Origin: Corynebacterium sp.
GTDB lineage: Bacteria > Actinomycetota > Actinomycetes > Mycobacteriales > Mycobacteriaceae
Assembly (NCBI GenBank): GCA_030530985.1
Contig: JAUMTX010000005.1
Span: 1-55,557, forward strand
Reading direction: 5' to 3'
DNA: 55,557 nt
Shown here: piece after piece, positions 36,819-45,975 of the stretch
Numbering within the stretch: position 1 is the stretch's first letter
Layout: the number at the start of each line of letters is the position of its first letter
Translations under genes and position numbers: made by a program
The notes under the pieces: generated by a model
The model's database searches: none
The model's input: the letters and a program-made list of their open reading frames with translations, nothing else
What the model was told of the DNA's origin: nothing

Positions 36819-39179
36819 ATGAATGACTTTAGTACCCCCTCTTTTGCGGATTTCACCCCTGATCCGCAGCAGCTTGCGCAGCAGCTTTTAGATGGCCTCA
36901 ATGGCCCCCAGCAGGAGGCCGTGACTCACAGCGGTAGCCCACTGTTGATTGTGGCCGGCGCGGGTTCCGGTAAGACCACTGTTTTGACCCGCCGTATCGC
37001 CTATCTTCTTGGTGTGCGTCATGTCATGCCAAGCCAGATTTTGGCCATTACCTTTACCAATAAGGCTGCGGAGGAGATGCGTGAGCGTATTGCGCAGCGC
37101 CTGGGCCCTGCTAGTAGCCGCATGTGGATTTTGACTTTCCACGCCGCCTGCGTGCGTATTTTGCGTGAAAATGCTGAGGCCATTGCCGGCCTGAGTTCCA
37201 ATTTCACCATTTATGATACGAGCGATTCTAAGTCCCTCATTAATATGATTATGAAGGATTTGAATTTGAAGGACAGCGGCCTGAAAGACCGTGGCGTCCT
37301 TTCGGTTATCAGCAATTATAAGAATGATTTGCGTGGCCCGGATGCGGCCGCCGCTGATGCTAATGACCCGCAGTCCAAGGCCATTGCCACCATTTTCGCC
37401 GAATACCAAAAGCGCCTTCTTGCTGCTAATGCGGTGGATTTTGATGATTTGATTGGCCATGTTGTGCGCCTTTTCCGCACTAACCCGGCCGTGGTTGAAA
37501 ATTATCGTCGTCGTTTCCGCCATGTGCTTATCGACGAATACCAGGACACGAACCATGCCCAATACCAATTGGTGCACCTGCTTGTGGGTAGCCCGGAGGA
37601 GCATGCTGCTGGTGCTTTCCCCGGCCCGGAGCTCTGTGTGGTGGGTGATGCGGACCAGTCGATTTATGCCTTCCGTGGCGCCACTATCCGTAATATTGTG
37701 CACTTTAATGAGGATTATCCGACAGCCCGCACTATTGTTTTGGATCAGAATTATCGCTCCACCCAAAATATTTTGAGTGCGGCCAATGCGGTGATTTCTC
37801 ATAATGAGCGCACCCAGGATAAGAAGCTCTGGTCGGACTTGGGTGATGGTGAGGTCATTGAGGGCTATGAGGCCGCCAATGAGCGTGATGAGGCCTACCA
37901 TGTGGTGCAGCAGATTGAGAAGCTGCACGACTATGGCTATAAGTACTCCGATATGGCGATTATGTATCGCATGAACTTTAGCTCCCGCACGGTGGAAGAA
38001 ACCTTGATGAGTGCCGGCATCCCTTATGTGGTTGTTGGTGGCATTCGCTTCTTTGAGCGTGAAGAAGTCCGCGATATGATTGCCTACCTGCGTGTGATTG
38101 AAAACCCGGCTGATGATGTGAGCCTGCGCCGTATTATTCCAAAGCCGCGCCGTGGCATTGGTGAAACCACCATTAATACTATTGCCGCCCACGCCAATAC
38201 TATGGGTGTGAGCCTGTGGGAGGGCATGCAGGATGCCACCCATGGTCATATTGCTTCCTTGGCTCCGCGTGCCCGCAGCCTGGTGGGTGCTTTTGTTCAC
38301 ACCATGGAGGATTTGCAGGCGGCCGCTAAGAGCCTGACCATTGATGAGCTGCTGCAGCGCGTGATGGATGAGACGGGCTACCTGGCCCAGTTGAAGAAGT
38401 CCAATGATCCGCAGGACCAGTCCCGCGTGGATAACCTGGAGGAGTTCCTTGAGGTGGCCCGTGAATTCCAGGAGCCTTCTTTGGCGGAGTTCCTGGAAAA
38501 GGTCTCTTTGCGTTCGGATGCCGACCAGGTGCCAAGCAATGAGCAGGAGGGTGCCGATCCTCAGGATGTGGTCGCACTCATGACCTTGCACACCGCCAAG
38601 GGCCTGGAATACCCGGTGGTATTCCTCATTGCCTGGGAGGATGGCATGTTCCCTCATAGCCGTTCCTTTACGGAACCCTCCGGCCTTGAGGAGGAACGCC
38701 GCCTGGCCTATGTGGGCATTACCCGTGCTAAGCGCCGCCTTTTCATCTCCTTTGCCAACCAGCGACATATGTTCAATAGCTACCAGAACTATCCGCCATC
38801 CCGCTTCTTGGAGGATATCCCGGATCGCTTGATTCATTGGGAAGGTGGCGCCCCAAGCCGCCGCGACTTCTTTGAATCCACCAATACCGGCTATGGTTCC
38901 AGCGCCTCCCGCAACTCCTATGGTGGGACAACAACAAGCAGCACAACAAGCAGCACACCACGCTCCACACGTGGCAGCGCATCTTCGGCTGCAAGCTCCT
39001 CCAGCAAGGATTTGAAGAACCTCATGCCGGGGGATTTGGTCAATCATGCCAAGTACGGTTTGGGCACGGTCAAGGAAGTAACCAACTCCAAGCCAGCCCC
39101 AACCATCATGGTGGACTTTGGCTCCCACGGCACCGTGCGCATTATGCTGCTGGGCAATGTGCCAATGGACAAGCTATAG
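36819..39179 (+). CDS. pcrA: ATP-dependent DNA helicase PcrA/UvrD
   Basis: A 786-residue superfamily 1A helicase (3'-5') acting in nucleotide excision repair and replication-transcription conflicts. Motifs: GLNGPQQEAV (Q motif), GAGSGKT (47-53), DEYQDTN, GDADQSIYAFRGA, NYRSTQNIL, LMTLHTAKGLEYPVV, and VGITRAKRRLFI. A Ser/Thr-rich linker of about 45 residues precedes a C-terminal Tudor-like RNA-polymerase-binding domain (LMPGDLVNHAKYGLGTVKEV). ATG 36819 was chosen over the longer open frame: it sits 6 bases after TACCGT (36807-36812), and MNDFSTPSF begins just upstream of the Q motif. Equivalent to mycobacterial uvrD1. Confidence 0.95.
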   Translation: MNDFSTPSFADFTPDPQQLAQQLLDGLNGPQQEAVTHSGSPLLIVAGAGSGKTTVLTRRIAYLLGVRHVMPSQILAITFTNKAAEEMRERIAQRLGPASSRMWILTFHAACVRILRENAEAIAGLSSNFTIYDTSDSKSLINMIMKDLNLKDSGLKDRGVLSVISNYKNDLRGPDAAAADANDPQSKAIATIFAEYQKRLLAANAVDFDDLIGHVVRLFRTNPAVVENYRRRFRHVLIDEYQDTNHAQYQLVHLLVGSPEEHAAGAFPGPELCVVGDADQSIYAFRGATIRNIVHFNEDYPTARTIVLDQNYRSTQNILSAANAVISHNERTQDKKLWSDLGDGEVIEGYEAANERDEAYHVVQQIEKLHDYGYKYSDMAIMYRMNFSSRTVEETLMSAGIPYVVVGGIRFFEREEVRDMIAYLRVIENPADDVSLRRIIPKPRRGIGETTINTIAAHANTMGVSLWEGMQDATHGHIASLAPRARSLVGAFVHTMEDLQAAAKSLTIDELLQRVMDETGYLAQLKKSNDPQDQSRVDNLEEFLEVAREFQEPSLAEFLEKVSLRSDADQVPSNEQEGADPQDVVALMTLHTAKGLEYPVVFLIAWEDGMFPHSRSFTEPSGLEEERRLAYVGITRAKRRLFISFANQRHMFNSYQNYPPSRFLEDIPDRLIHWEGGAPSRRDFFESTNTGYGSSASRNSYGGTTTSSTTSSTPRSTRGSASSAASSSSKDLKNLMPGDLVNHAKYGLGTVKEVTNSKPAPTIMVDFGSHGTVRIMLLGNVPMDKL

Positions 39180-39198
39180 ACGACACACACAAGCTGCG

Positions 39199-39220
39199 CA
39201 GCAGCTGCACAGCAGCTGCA
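39199..39220. repeat. 11-bp tandem repeat after pcrA
   Basis: CAGCAGCTGCA occurs twice head to tail (39199-39209, 39210-39220), each unit containing the palindrome GCAGCTGC. It lies between the pcrA stop and its terminator; probably a slippage product. Confidence 0.8.
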
Positions 39221-39235
39221 GAAGAACATAAGCAA

Positions 39236-39268
39236 AGCGGCCGAACAGAAATGTTCGGCCGCTTTTGT
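39236..39268 (+). terminator. Terminator of pcrA
   Basis: AGCGGCCGAACA and TGTTCGGCCGCT (12 bp) with a GAAA-type loop, followed by TTTG; the A-rich 5' flank also allows use by the convergent peptidase gene. Confidence 0.9.
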
Positions 39269-39307
39269 GGTCTTAGGTATTTTAAAAACCTGGGCTAGGT
39301 TCGAGGT

Positions 39308-40093
39308 TTAGGAGATAATGACGCCGCGCTCTGCCAGCCATGGCAGTGGGTCAATTGCCTGTTCCTGCTGGTCATAGACCGCAAAGTGCAGATGCGAACC
39401 GGTGGACTGGCCCTGGGAGCCCATGAGGGCGATGAGATCGCCGGCGCTTACACGGGCGCCGACACTGGTGAGGATGGCCTCCATGTGGCCATAGACCAGG
39501 ATGTAGCCATCATCGGTGCGAACACGAACCCAGTTGCCATAACCAGAGGCAGGGCCGGCATCGATGACGGTGCCGTCAGTTGCGGAGACAATTGGGGTGC
39601 CCAGTGCATTGGCAATATCAATGCCGTGGTGGACGGTGCCCCAACGGGAACCATAGGTGGAGGAGAGGGTGCCTTCGGCCGGACGAACGGTCAGTGGAAG
39701 ACGTGCAAGCTCATCCTCATGCATGCGCTGCGCATTGAAATCAGTGGAAGCACCAAGCTGGCCAATGACATCGGCATTAAGGGAATCTGCCTCGCTGTCA
39801 AAGGAGAAAGTAATTGGTGCATCAGCATCTGCAGAATCAAGATTCTGGGTGCTGGCAACACTGGCGATAATAGGTGCATCGGTGCTGGTTTCAGACGCAG
39901 ATGCGTTCACCAAAGAAATGGCATGGGTGGAATCAGTGATGTTGGCGGTAAAATTACCATCAACATTAGCGGCCAATGCGCCAGCTGCGCTGGCGGTGCC
40001 GGTGGCACTAACCGCCAAAGCGGCAATTGCGATGCCGCCGCGAGCGCCGCGCTTTACAGTTGCGGCGGTGGTATTCCTCGCGTGCTTGCCCAC
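39308..40093 (-). CDS. M23-family peptidoglycan endopeptidase
   Basis: A 261-residue exported protein. GTG 40093 has AGGAAGGG upstream; an in-frame ATG 6 codons earlier (40111) lacks one. After a basic start comes a signal region (GGIAIAALAVSATGTASAAG), about 90 residues of low-complexity Ser/Asp/Ala sequence, then the LytM/M23 domain with zinc ligands in HHGIDIANALG (H and D) and GSHLHFAVYDQ (HxH), plus GYGNWVRVRTDDGYILVYGHM with another histidine. All expected ligands are present, so it can be catalytically active. It takes the place of Rv0950c next to uvrD1 in mycobacteria. It probably trims cell-wall cross-links during growth. Confidence 0.88.
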   Translation of the reverse strand: MGKHARNTTAATVKRGARGGIAIAALAVSATGTASAAGALAANVDGNFTANITDSTHAISLVNASASETSTDAPIIASVASTQNLDSADADAPITFSFDSEADSLNADVIGQLGASTDFNAQRMHEDELARLPLTVRPAEGTLSSTYGSRWGTVHHGIDIANALGTPIVSATDGTVIDAGPASGYGNWVRVRTDDGYILVYGHMEAILTSVGARVSAGDLIALMGSQGQSTGSHLHFAVYDQQEQAIDPLPWLAERGVIIS

Positions 40094-40225
40094 GGTGAGT
40101 CCCTTCCTCATCGGTGCTTGTTATCAACTCGTTACATAATCGTAATGCAGTGTTTCTTGATGTGCAACCCCTTTTTCGGCGCGCCATGACCCCAAAGTTG
40201 CTTCTCTCATGGCAAAGTTTATGGG

Positions 40226-41755
40226 GTGGAACGGAAGACTGGTCGCAATTCAGGGTCGAATCTTGGCCCCACTCGTACTGGCAGTACCCGACGTGTTGCA
40301 TCGACCGTACCTGCCGATACAAAACCGCAAGTAAAGCGGGTAATTGATCGTAAAACATGGCAGGGGAAATTCCGCTATTTTGGGTTTAAAATGGCCCTGC
40401 CACATATCCTTCTTGTGGCCTTCAGCATCCTCATTGCGATGGTCGCTTTGATGTCTACGGACACAAGTTTTGTGGCCTTTCCGGCGACGCTTGGCCAAAT
40501 ATTATTAGTGACTAATGGTGCACAAGTGGCTAGTGATACTCAAATTTTGGGTCTCATTCCGCTCGCTCCGGTCTTTTTTATGATGGCTATTGTTGCCCAC
40601 CGAACCCGAAAAATTATTGAGGATCGTGTCACTCCACGTGACTTGGCGGTCATCTGGATTCTTGGATTGGCTTTCCCTCTTATTATTGTGTCGGTGGCCA
40701 TTGGTATGGTCTGGGATGCGCAGGCTGTTTATAATGTCGGCATCGCCCCCATTTGGCAGATTTATGGCCGTGTACTGCTAGTTTATGTGGCTGCCTTGAG
40801 TATTGGTTGTGGCGCACGACTGTGGCGCTCCCTTGCTCGCCGTCAGGGGATTCCTACTTTCTTAGTTGATGGCGCCGTTGTTGCCCTTGAGTATTGCAAG
40901 TGGGCAACCATTATGGGCGCATTAGTCTACTTCTTTGCATTGCTGGGCCATATTCCCGCGATCTTTGATTCCTTGGATGCCTATTCCACCACTGGTGGCA
41001 AGCTTGCGGTTTGCATTGTTTCCTTGCTGTACTTGCCCAATGCGCTGCTGATGGCAACCGGTATTGTCCACGGTGCTGAGCTTGTTTTTGGCGCCGCCCA
41101 TATTTCGGTTTTTGGTTCCGTTCTGGTTCCAATGCCACCACTGCCAGTGGTTGCGGCTTTGCCATCCAACTCCCATAGCTTCATGTTCTTCTTGCTGCTG
41201 CTGGGCATTATTGCCCCAGTGGTGGTGGCATACCGTAAGCGCCCACGCTTCCTACATATTCTTGCTGCCACTGTGTGGGTTGCGATTATTAGTGCCTGGG
41301 CCTTGTTCATGAATGCTGGCACCGTTGGTGTTTATGGTCTTGTTACTATTAGCTTCCTGGCCATTCTCATCATGCCAGTGTGGTGGCTGCTTCCAAGTCT
41401 TATTGTGTACTTGATTGTGAGCCTTGGCCCTAAGGCCCCGGAGGTTGATGAGGATGCTGAGGCTGCCGCCGCAAAGGAGGCTGAGCGCCAGGCACGTATT
41501 GAGGCAACCCGCCAGCGCTTGGAGGCGCGCCGTGCCCGCCAGCGTGAGGCTATTGCTGAGCAGCAGGCTGCCGCAACCAAGATCAGCCCTGAGGATGAAG
41601 AGCCTTCTACCATTGTGAAGCCAACTATGGGCCCTGCAGGAAAGAAGAGCACTCCGAAGAAGCAAGCCCAGGCCCAAGAAAAGAACACTGGAACTACTCA
41701 AGGTGAAAAGGGCAGTGGCCGGGCTAGCGCTGAGGATAATGACGTTGAGGAATAA
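40226..41755 (+). CDS. perM: PerM-like (DUF6350) cell-division membrane protein
   Basis: A 509-residue integral membrane protein with about 9-10 helices: a basic N-terminus of 55 residues, helix-rich core (ILLVAFSILIAMVALMS, LAVIWILGLAFPLIIVSV, ILIMPVWWLLPSLIVYLIV), then a 110-residue charged tail with a coiled-coil-like EAERQARIEATRQRLEARRA and a Lys/Glu-rich end. It matches DUF6350/PerM in layout and by its place directly before purN-purH (Rv0955-Rv0957 order). In mycobacteria PerM stabilises the divisome. GTG 40226 is the best start available in this frame; its ribosome site is weak. Terminator at 41831. Confidence 0.8.
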   Translation: MERKTGRNSGSNLGPTRTGSTRRVASTVPADTKPQVKRVIDRKTWQGKFRYFGFKMALPHILLVAFSILIAMVALMSTDTSFVAFPATLGQILLVTNGAQVASDTQILGLIPLAPVFFMMAIVAHRTRKIIEDRVTPRDLAVIWILGLAFPLIIVSVAIGMVWDAQAVYNVGIAPIWQIYGRVLLVYVAALSIGCGARLWRSLARRQGIPTFLVDGAVVALEYCKWATIMGALVYFFALLGHIPAIFDSLDAYSTTGGKLAVCIVSLLYLPNALLMATGIVHGAELVFGAAHISVFGSVLVPMPPLPVVAALPSNSHSFMFFLLLLGIIAPVVVAYRKRPRFLHILAATVWVAIISAWALFMNAGTVGVYGLVTISFLAILIMPVWWLLPSLIVYLIVSLGPKAPEVDEDAEAAAAKEAERQARIEATRQRLEARRARQREAIAEQQAAATKISPEDEEPSTIVKPTMGPAGKKSTPKKQAQAQEKNTGTTQGEKGSGRASAEDNDVEE

Positions 41756-41830
41756 AGACAGCTTTTAGCTATAGTCCGTATTCGCAGGATTTACATTCGC
41801 AGTATCTGCCTAGTGGGTACTTAGTTTTGA

Positions 41831-41866
41831 AGCCGCATACACTTTCTGTGTATGTGGCTTTTTCTT
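41831..41866 (+). terminator. Terminator of perM
   Basis: AGCCGCATACAC and GTGTATGTGGCT pair (one mismatch-tolerant G-T) around TTTCT, followed by TTTTCTTT. Confidence 0.88.
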
Positions 41867-41932
41867 TATGGGTTGAGCTGGTCTTTTAGATGGGTGTGGT
41901 AGTTCAGGCGCTTGGGCATTACAATAGTTGAC

Positions 41933-42514
41933 GTGAGCAACTCTTCTAGCCAGACGCAGGCTAACCGTGTCGTGATTCTAGTTTCCGGAACGGGAACCCT
42001 CTTGCAGGCACTAATTGATGCCGCAGTAGGCTACGAAATTATCGCCGTTGTTTCTGATAAAGCCTGCCCAGCCCTTGATAGGACAGAGGCAGCCGGCATT
42101 CCTAGTATTGTGGTCCCATTTGCCAAGGGCGAAGATAGGGCCGCTTGGGATGCGCAGATGCTAACAACCGTGCGTGACTTGAACCCAGACCTTGTAGTTT
42201 CCGCAGGGTTTATGCGAATTCTTGGCGCAGAGTTTGTTCATGCGTTCACTGTAATCAACACTCATCCGGCGCTTTTGCCTTCATTCCCGGGTGCTCATGC
42301 AGTGCGTGACGCCTTGGCCTATGGGGTAAAAATAACCGGTACAACCGTCCACCGTGTGGACGAGGGGGTTGATACGGGCCCCATCATTGCGCAGCGTGCA
42401 GTGCCAGTGGAACCCGGTGATACGGAAGAATCCCTCCACGAGCGAATTAAAATCGAGGAGCGGCAGCTTATCGTAGAGGTCATTAAGAACTTTACGCAGG
42501 ACAGTCCCAAATAA
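41933..42514 (+). CDS. purN: Phosphoribosylglycinamide formyltransferase
   Basis: A 193-residue GART that formylates GAR with 10-formyl-tetrahydrofolate in purine synthesis. Motifs: [27 protein letters not shown], the catalytic N-H in [41 protein letters not shown] with the active-site D. Start: GTG 41933 lies exactly 7 bases after TACAAT (41920-41925), so probably leaderless; an in-frame TTG 7 codons earlier falls before that box. purH follows 19 bases downstream. Confidence 0.95.
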   Translation: MSNSSSQTQANRVVILVSGTGTLLQALIDAAVGYEIIAVVSDKACPALDRTEAAGIPSIVVPFAKGEDRAAWDAQMLTTVRDLNPDLVVSAGFMRILGAEFVHAFTVINTHPALLPSFPGAHAVRDALAYGVKITGTTVHRVDEGVDTGPIIAQRAVPVEPGDTEESLHERIKIEERQLIVEVIKNFTQDSPK

Positions 42515-42533
42515 CTGGCGAGAAAAGGTAAAA

Positions 42534-44099
42534 ATGAGCGATATTAAGCCCATCAAGCGTGCACTAATCAGCGTTTATGACAAGACCGGTCTTGAGGAAC
42601 TGGCCAAGGGCTTGGATGCCCAAGGTGTGGAGATTGTCTCCACTGGTTCCACCGCAGCAAAGATTGCTGCGCTTGGTATCAAGGTAACTCCAGTTGAGGA
42701 ACTGACAGGTTTCCCGGAGTGCCTGGAGGGTCGCGTTAAGACCCTGCACCCACGAGTTCATGCCGGTATCCTCGCCGATACCCGCAAGGAAGATCACCTT
42801 GCCCAGCTTGATGAGCTTGGCGTAGCGCCATTCCAGTTAGTGGTCGTTAATCTTTACCCATTCCGTGAAACTGTAGCCTCCGGCGCAGACTTCGATGCCT
42901 GCGTGGAGCAGATTGATATCGGCGGGCCTTCGATGGTTCGCGCTGCAGCAAAGAACCACCCATCCGTGGCTGTAGTTGTAAGCCCACAGTCCTATGACTC
43001 TGTTCTTGAGGCAGTCAAGAATGGTGGTTTCACTCGTGAACAGCGCACCGTTCTTGCCATGGAAGCCTTCCGCCACACTGCTGATTATGATGTGGCAGTT
43101 GCGACCTGGCTGGGCGAGCAGGTCGAGCAGACTGAGTTCCCAGCCTGGGTTGGCTATGCCTATGACCGCGGCCATGAACTTCGTTATGGCGAAAACCCAC
43201 ATCAGGCCGCAGCACTGTACACCTCCGCTTCCGAGTACGGTATTGCGCAGGCAAAGCAGCTCCACGGCAAGGAAATGAGCTATAACAACTACACCGATGG
43301 TGATGCTGCTTGGCGCGCTGCCTGGGATCATGAAAAGACCTGCGTTGCTATTATCAAGCATGCTAATCCTTGCGGTATTGCTGTTTCCGATGTGGACATT
43401 GCTGATGCGCACCGTCGCGCCCACGCTTGTGACCCAGTTTCCGCTTTCGGCGGCGTGATTGCCACCAACCGCCCAGTGAGCGTGGAAATGGCCAAGCAGG
43501 TTGCCGAAATCTTCACTGAGGTCATCATCGCCCCTGCCTATGAGGAAGGTGCCCTTGAGGTTCTGGAGCAGAAGAAGAATATCCGCATCCTTGAGTGCGA
43601 GGCCCCAAGCCGTACCGGTAAGGAACTACGCCCAATTTCTGGTGGCATGCTCGTCCAGCAGCGCGATGCTATCGACGCTGAGGGCGATGACCCTGCCAAC
43701 TGGACTCTGGTTGCCGGTGAGCCTGCCGACGCCACCCTCCTTGCAGAGCTCGAGTTTGCGTGGCGCGGTGTTCGTGCGGTGAAGTCCAATGCCATTCTCC
43801 TGACCCGCGACGGCGCCACTGTTGGCGTTGGTATGGGCCAGGTAAACCGTGTGGACGCTGCCAAGCTCGCTGTTGAGCGCGCCAATACTTTGGCTGGTGA
43901 AGAGGAGCGTGCGCGCGGTGCCGTTGCTGCCTCTGACGCATTCTTCCCATTTGCTGATGGCTTTGAGATTCTCGCCAATGCTGGTGTGAAGGCTGTTGTG
44001 CAGCCGGGTGGTTCCATTCGCGATAATGAGGTTATTGAGGCCGCCAAGGCCCACGGGGTTACCATGTACCTGACTGGTTCCCGTCACTTTGCGCACTAG
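42534..44099 (+). CDS. purH: Bifunctional AICAR transformylase/IMP cyclohydrolase
   Basis: A 521-residue PurH that performs the last two purine steps to IMP. The IMP cyclohydrolase domain (residues 1-200) shows [36 protein letters not shown] and [15 protein letters not shown]; the transformylase domain has [28 protein letters not shown] (K-H-A-N-P-C-G), [12 protein letters not shown], and [31 protein letters not shown] precedes ATG 42534. Operon with purN; strong terminator after the stop, beyond which the accessory secreted pair begins. Confidence 0.97.
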   Translation: MSDIKPIKRALISVYDKTGLEELAKGLDAQGVEIVSTGSTAAKIAALGIKVTPVEELTGFPECLEGRVKTLHPRVHAGILADTRKEDHLAQLDELGVAPFQLVVVNLYPFRETVASGADFDACVEQIDIGGPSMVRAAAKNHPSVAVVVSPQSYDSVLEAVKNGGFTREQRTVLAMEAFRHTADYDVAVATWLGEQVEQTEFPAWVGYAYDRGHELRYGENPHQAAALYTSASEYGIAQAKQLHGKEMSYNNYTDGDAAWRAAWDHEKTCVAIIKHANPCGIAVSDVDIADAHRRAHACDPVSAFGGVIATNRPVSVEMAKQVAEIFTEVIIAPAYEEGALEVLEQKKNIRILECEAPSRTGKELRPISGGMLVQQRDAIDAEGDDPANWTLVAGEPADATLLAELEFAWRGVRAVKSNAILLTRDGATVGVGMGQVNRVDAAKLAVERANTLAGEEERARGAVAASDAFFPFADGFEILANAGVKAVVQPGGSIRDNEVIEAAKAHGVTMYLTGSRHFAH

Positions 44100-44141
44100 T
44101 TTTACTGGAGTGCGTGGCCGGCTTTAAATCCCCCATAATGT

Positions 44142-44179
44142 GGCGGGTAGTTGTACAGACAACTACCCGCCATTTTTTC
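44142..44179 (+). terminator. Terminator of purNH
   Basis: GGCGGGTAGTTGT and ACAACTACCCGCC form a 13-bp perfect stem with an ACAG loop, followed by ATTTTTTC. Confidence 0.93.
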
Positions 44180-44244
44180 ATAGCGGGCGCAATTTTTGGA
44201 CATTTTTAGGGGTGCATCACTTTCGCTTTTTAGCCTTCTCTTAG

Positions 44245-44261
44245 GAAAATTAGAAATTTTC
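44245..44261. promoter_or_regulatory. Palindrome upstream of the first anchored secreted protein
   Basis: GAAAATT-AGA-AATTTTC is a perfect 7-bp inverted repeat, 61 bases before the GTG at 44323, within an AT-rich promoter region (TATTAT close behind). It looks like an operator but fits neither a 1-base-centred Zur box nor a DtxR box well. Confidence 0.4.
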
Positions 44262-44322
44262 TTATTATTTGTGTAAGTTTGTAAGAAGTTTTTAAAGTAG
44301 TTAACTAGGAAAGGTTAGACGA

Positions 44323-45714
44323 GTGAAGAAATTCTCCCGCTGCGCCATTGCAGTGGTAACTGCTTCAACGTTGAGCATTACCGCCATTGCACCAAACGGC
44401 ATGGTTCCATCCATGGCGTGGGCAGACACAGCTTCTGATATTAATGCTAAGTACGAGGCTATTGGCAAGTACTTTGGCAAGACCGATGATGAAATTGCGA
44501 AGCGTCGTGCAGCAGACGGCACCACTGATAATAGTTCCGGTTATTTCGCCGAGCTTGCAACCCCAAACTTTGAAGGTTGGTACGGTGTAGCTTCCGCAGC
44601 CAACCTTGGCTATGCTGTCCCCGCATGGCAGCCAGATACCAGTAACGTTGCCCAGTCTTTCTTGGATCGTGCTAATACTTTCTTGGCCTCTGTCAACAGT
44701 TCTTCTAACCCAGATGCGCATCCAAGCATCTCTGTTACTGCTGCGCAGAATACCAGCAGCGATGTAGTAAGCAATGCAGTTGTCAAGGCCCTGGTTGAAT
44801 ACGGCATTGATAATACTTCTCACTTGACTACCGGTCAGAAGACTGCTCTCAAGAATCAGCTTGCAGGTAAGGGCTTTAATGATCTCATTGAGATCACCAC
44901 TGTTCTAACCCCAGTTATCGCTAAGAACGGTCTTGACTGGCAGATGAGTCTGGCTAAGCAGGCAGTTGCGCGGTACCAGGCTGCTTCTGGTACTAATGAC
45001 ATCGCGAATGCTTATAATGCTGCGCTGACACAGCTCGTGAGCATCGTAAATGACACTGCCGATCCAGTAGTTGTCGATGCAGAGACGATCGCTGAGCTCA
45101 TTGCAACTTTGGAGAACGCTCAGCCTGCTCTTGCCAACTACAATCAGGTTGCAGCTATTGCGAATCTGTCCGAAACTCAGCGCAATTACTTCCTGAATAA
45201 GATTGTGGTAGATTATAAGAGCACCGGTAACAGTGGTGACGAAACCGCTGGCGTAGCAGCCAACCTTGCTCAGCTTCGCATTACCGCTAGCGGGAATATT
45301 GCCAAGGACAGCGCTATCCGTGCGACTCAGAAGTACATCACTGCGGATCCTGACCTTAAGGCTGCATACCAGGTGAAGGCTAGCCTGCTGCCAGAAATGA
45401 TCGATTCTGAGACTAATCCTGCAGCCCTTAAGAAGGCCAACGATGAGTTCGTGGAGGCCTATAATAACCTCACTGCAGCTCTGAACACCACCACTAGCAC
45501 TGAGCAGCCAAGCACCAATGAAACTGATGAGGAGACTCCAGCAGAGCCATCCAAGAGCGGTTCCAGCGGTAGCTCCATCTGGTGGCTCGGCGTTCCAGCT
45601 ATCATTGCAGCCATTATTGGTGCACGTTGGGTCAGCTGGTACCAGATCAACCCAGGTTGGTTCGGCGATCCTCCTATGTGGTGGTGGTACAGCAACTTCC
45701 CACCAAACCCATAA
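44323..45714 (+). CDS. Secreted helical protein with C-terminal Trp/Pro-rich anchor (copy 1)
   Basis: A 463-residue exported protein from GTG 44323 (AGGAAAGG upstream). Signal peptide VKKFSRCAIAVVTASTLSIT with cleavage near AWA-DT. The mature part is helical and Ala/Asn-rich. It includes FLDRANTFLASVNSSSNPDAH, alignable with copy 2, and a FIVAR-like segment near residues 370-395 (KKANDEFVEAYNNLTAAL). After a Thr/Glu linker, residues 412-463 form the unusual end: SGSSGSS, WW and a hydrophobic stretch (about 14 residues), GARWVSWYQINPGW, FGDPPMWWWYSNFPPNP. No LPxTG and no positively charged stop-transfer tail. I know no family for this. Likely surface protein held by that C-terminal module. Confidence 0.75.
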   Translation: MKKFSRCAIAVVTASTLSITAIAPNGMVPSMAWADTASDINAKYEAIGKYFGKTDDEIAKRRAADGTTDNSSGYFAELATPNFEGWYGVASAANLGYAVPAWQPDTSNVAQSFLDRANTFLASVNSSSNPDAHPSISVTAAQNTSSDVVSNAVVKALVEYGIDNTSHLTTGQKTALKNQLAGKGFNDLIEITTVLTPVIAKNGLDWQMSLAKQAVARYQAASGTNDIANAYNAALTQLVSIVNDTADPVVVDAETIAELIATLENAQPALANYNQVAAIANLSETQRNYFLNKIVVDYKSTGNSGDETAGVAANLAQLRITASGNIAKDSAIRATQKYITADPDLKAAYQVKASLLPEMIDSETNPAALKKANDEFVEAYNNLTAALNTTTSTEQPSTNETDEETPAEPSKSGSSGSSIWWLGVPAIIAAIIGARWVSWYQINPGWFGDPPMWWWYSNFPPNP

Positions 45715-45771
45715 GCAATCAGCTGCTTTTAGCGCCGTAGCTTAATAATTAGACCAATAGGTCTAAACGCC

Positions 45772-45807
45772 TTAGCCCCTAGTCCCACGTGGTACTGGGG
45801 GCTTTTG
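45772..45807 (+). terminator. Terminator between the two anchored proteins
   Basis: AGCCCCTAGT and ACTGGGGGCT pair around a loop containing CCCACGTGGT, followed by TTTGTG. A smaller hairpin (TTAGACC-AATA-GGTCTAA, 45749-45766) lies just before it. The copies therefore have separate promoters. Confidence 0.7.
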
Positions 45808-45875
45808 TGTATGGGGCATGCTGTGGGCATTGTTCTTATGCGGGGGCTGCCCCTACGCACGGACTGCATTCAGTT

Positions 45876-45908
45876 AGTTCCATGTAGATGCCAATCGAAA
45901 ATGGAACT
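45876..45908. repeat. Inverted repeat in the copy 2 promoter region
   Basis: AGTTCCAT (45876-45883) and ATGGAACT (45901-45908) form an 8-bp perfect inverted repeat with a 17-base loop, 68 bases before the start of copy 2. Could be an operator or a leader hairpin. Confidence 0.45.
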
Positions 45909-45948
45909 GGCTATTAACAAGGCGTACCATTAGTAAAGAATTCATCAA

Positions 45949-45962
45949 TCTAAATATTTAGA
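45949..45962. promoter_or_regulatory. 14-bp palindrome before copy 2
   Basis: TCTAAATATTTAGA is a perfect palindrome ending 13 bases before GTG 45976. Its position on or next to the translation start region suggests a repressor site or an mRNA element. It does not match the palindrome before copy 1. Confidence 0.4.
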
Positions 45963-45975
45963 AAGTTGTGAGAGA

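Noticed and set aside
36888..39128. A 746-codon open frame antisense to pcrA, and a 383-codon one antisense to ctpE (16763-17914)
   Set aside because: Their products are rich in His, Gly and Asn, have no recognisable motifs, and lie fully opposite well-identified genes. They arise from codon bias of the real gene.
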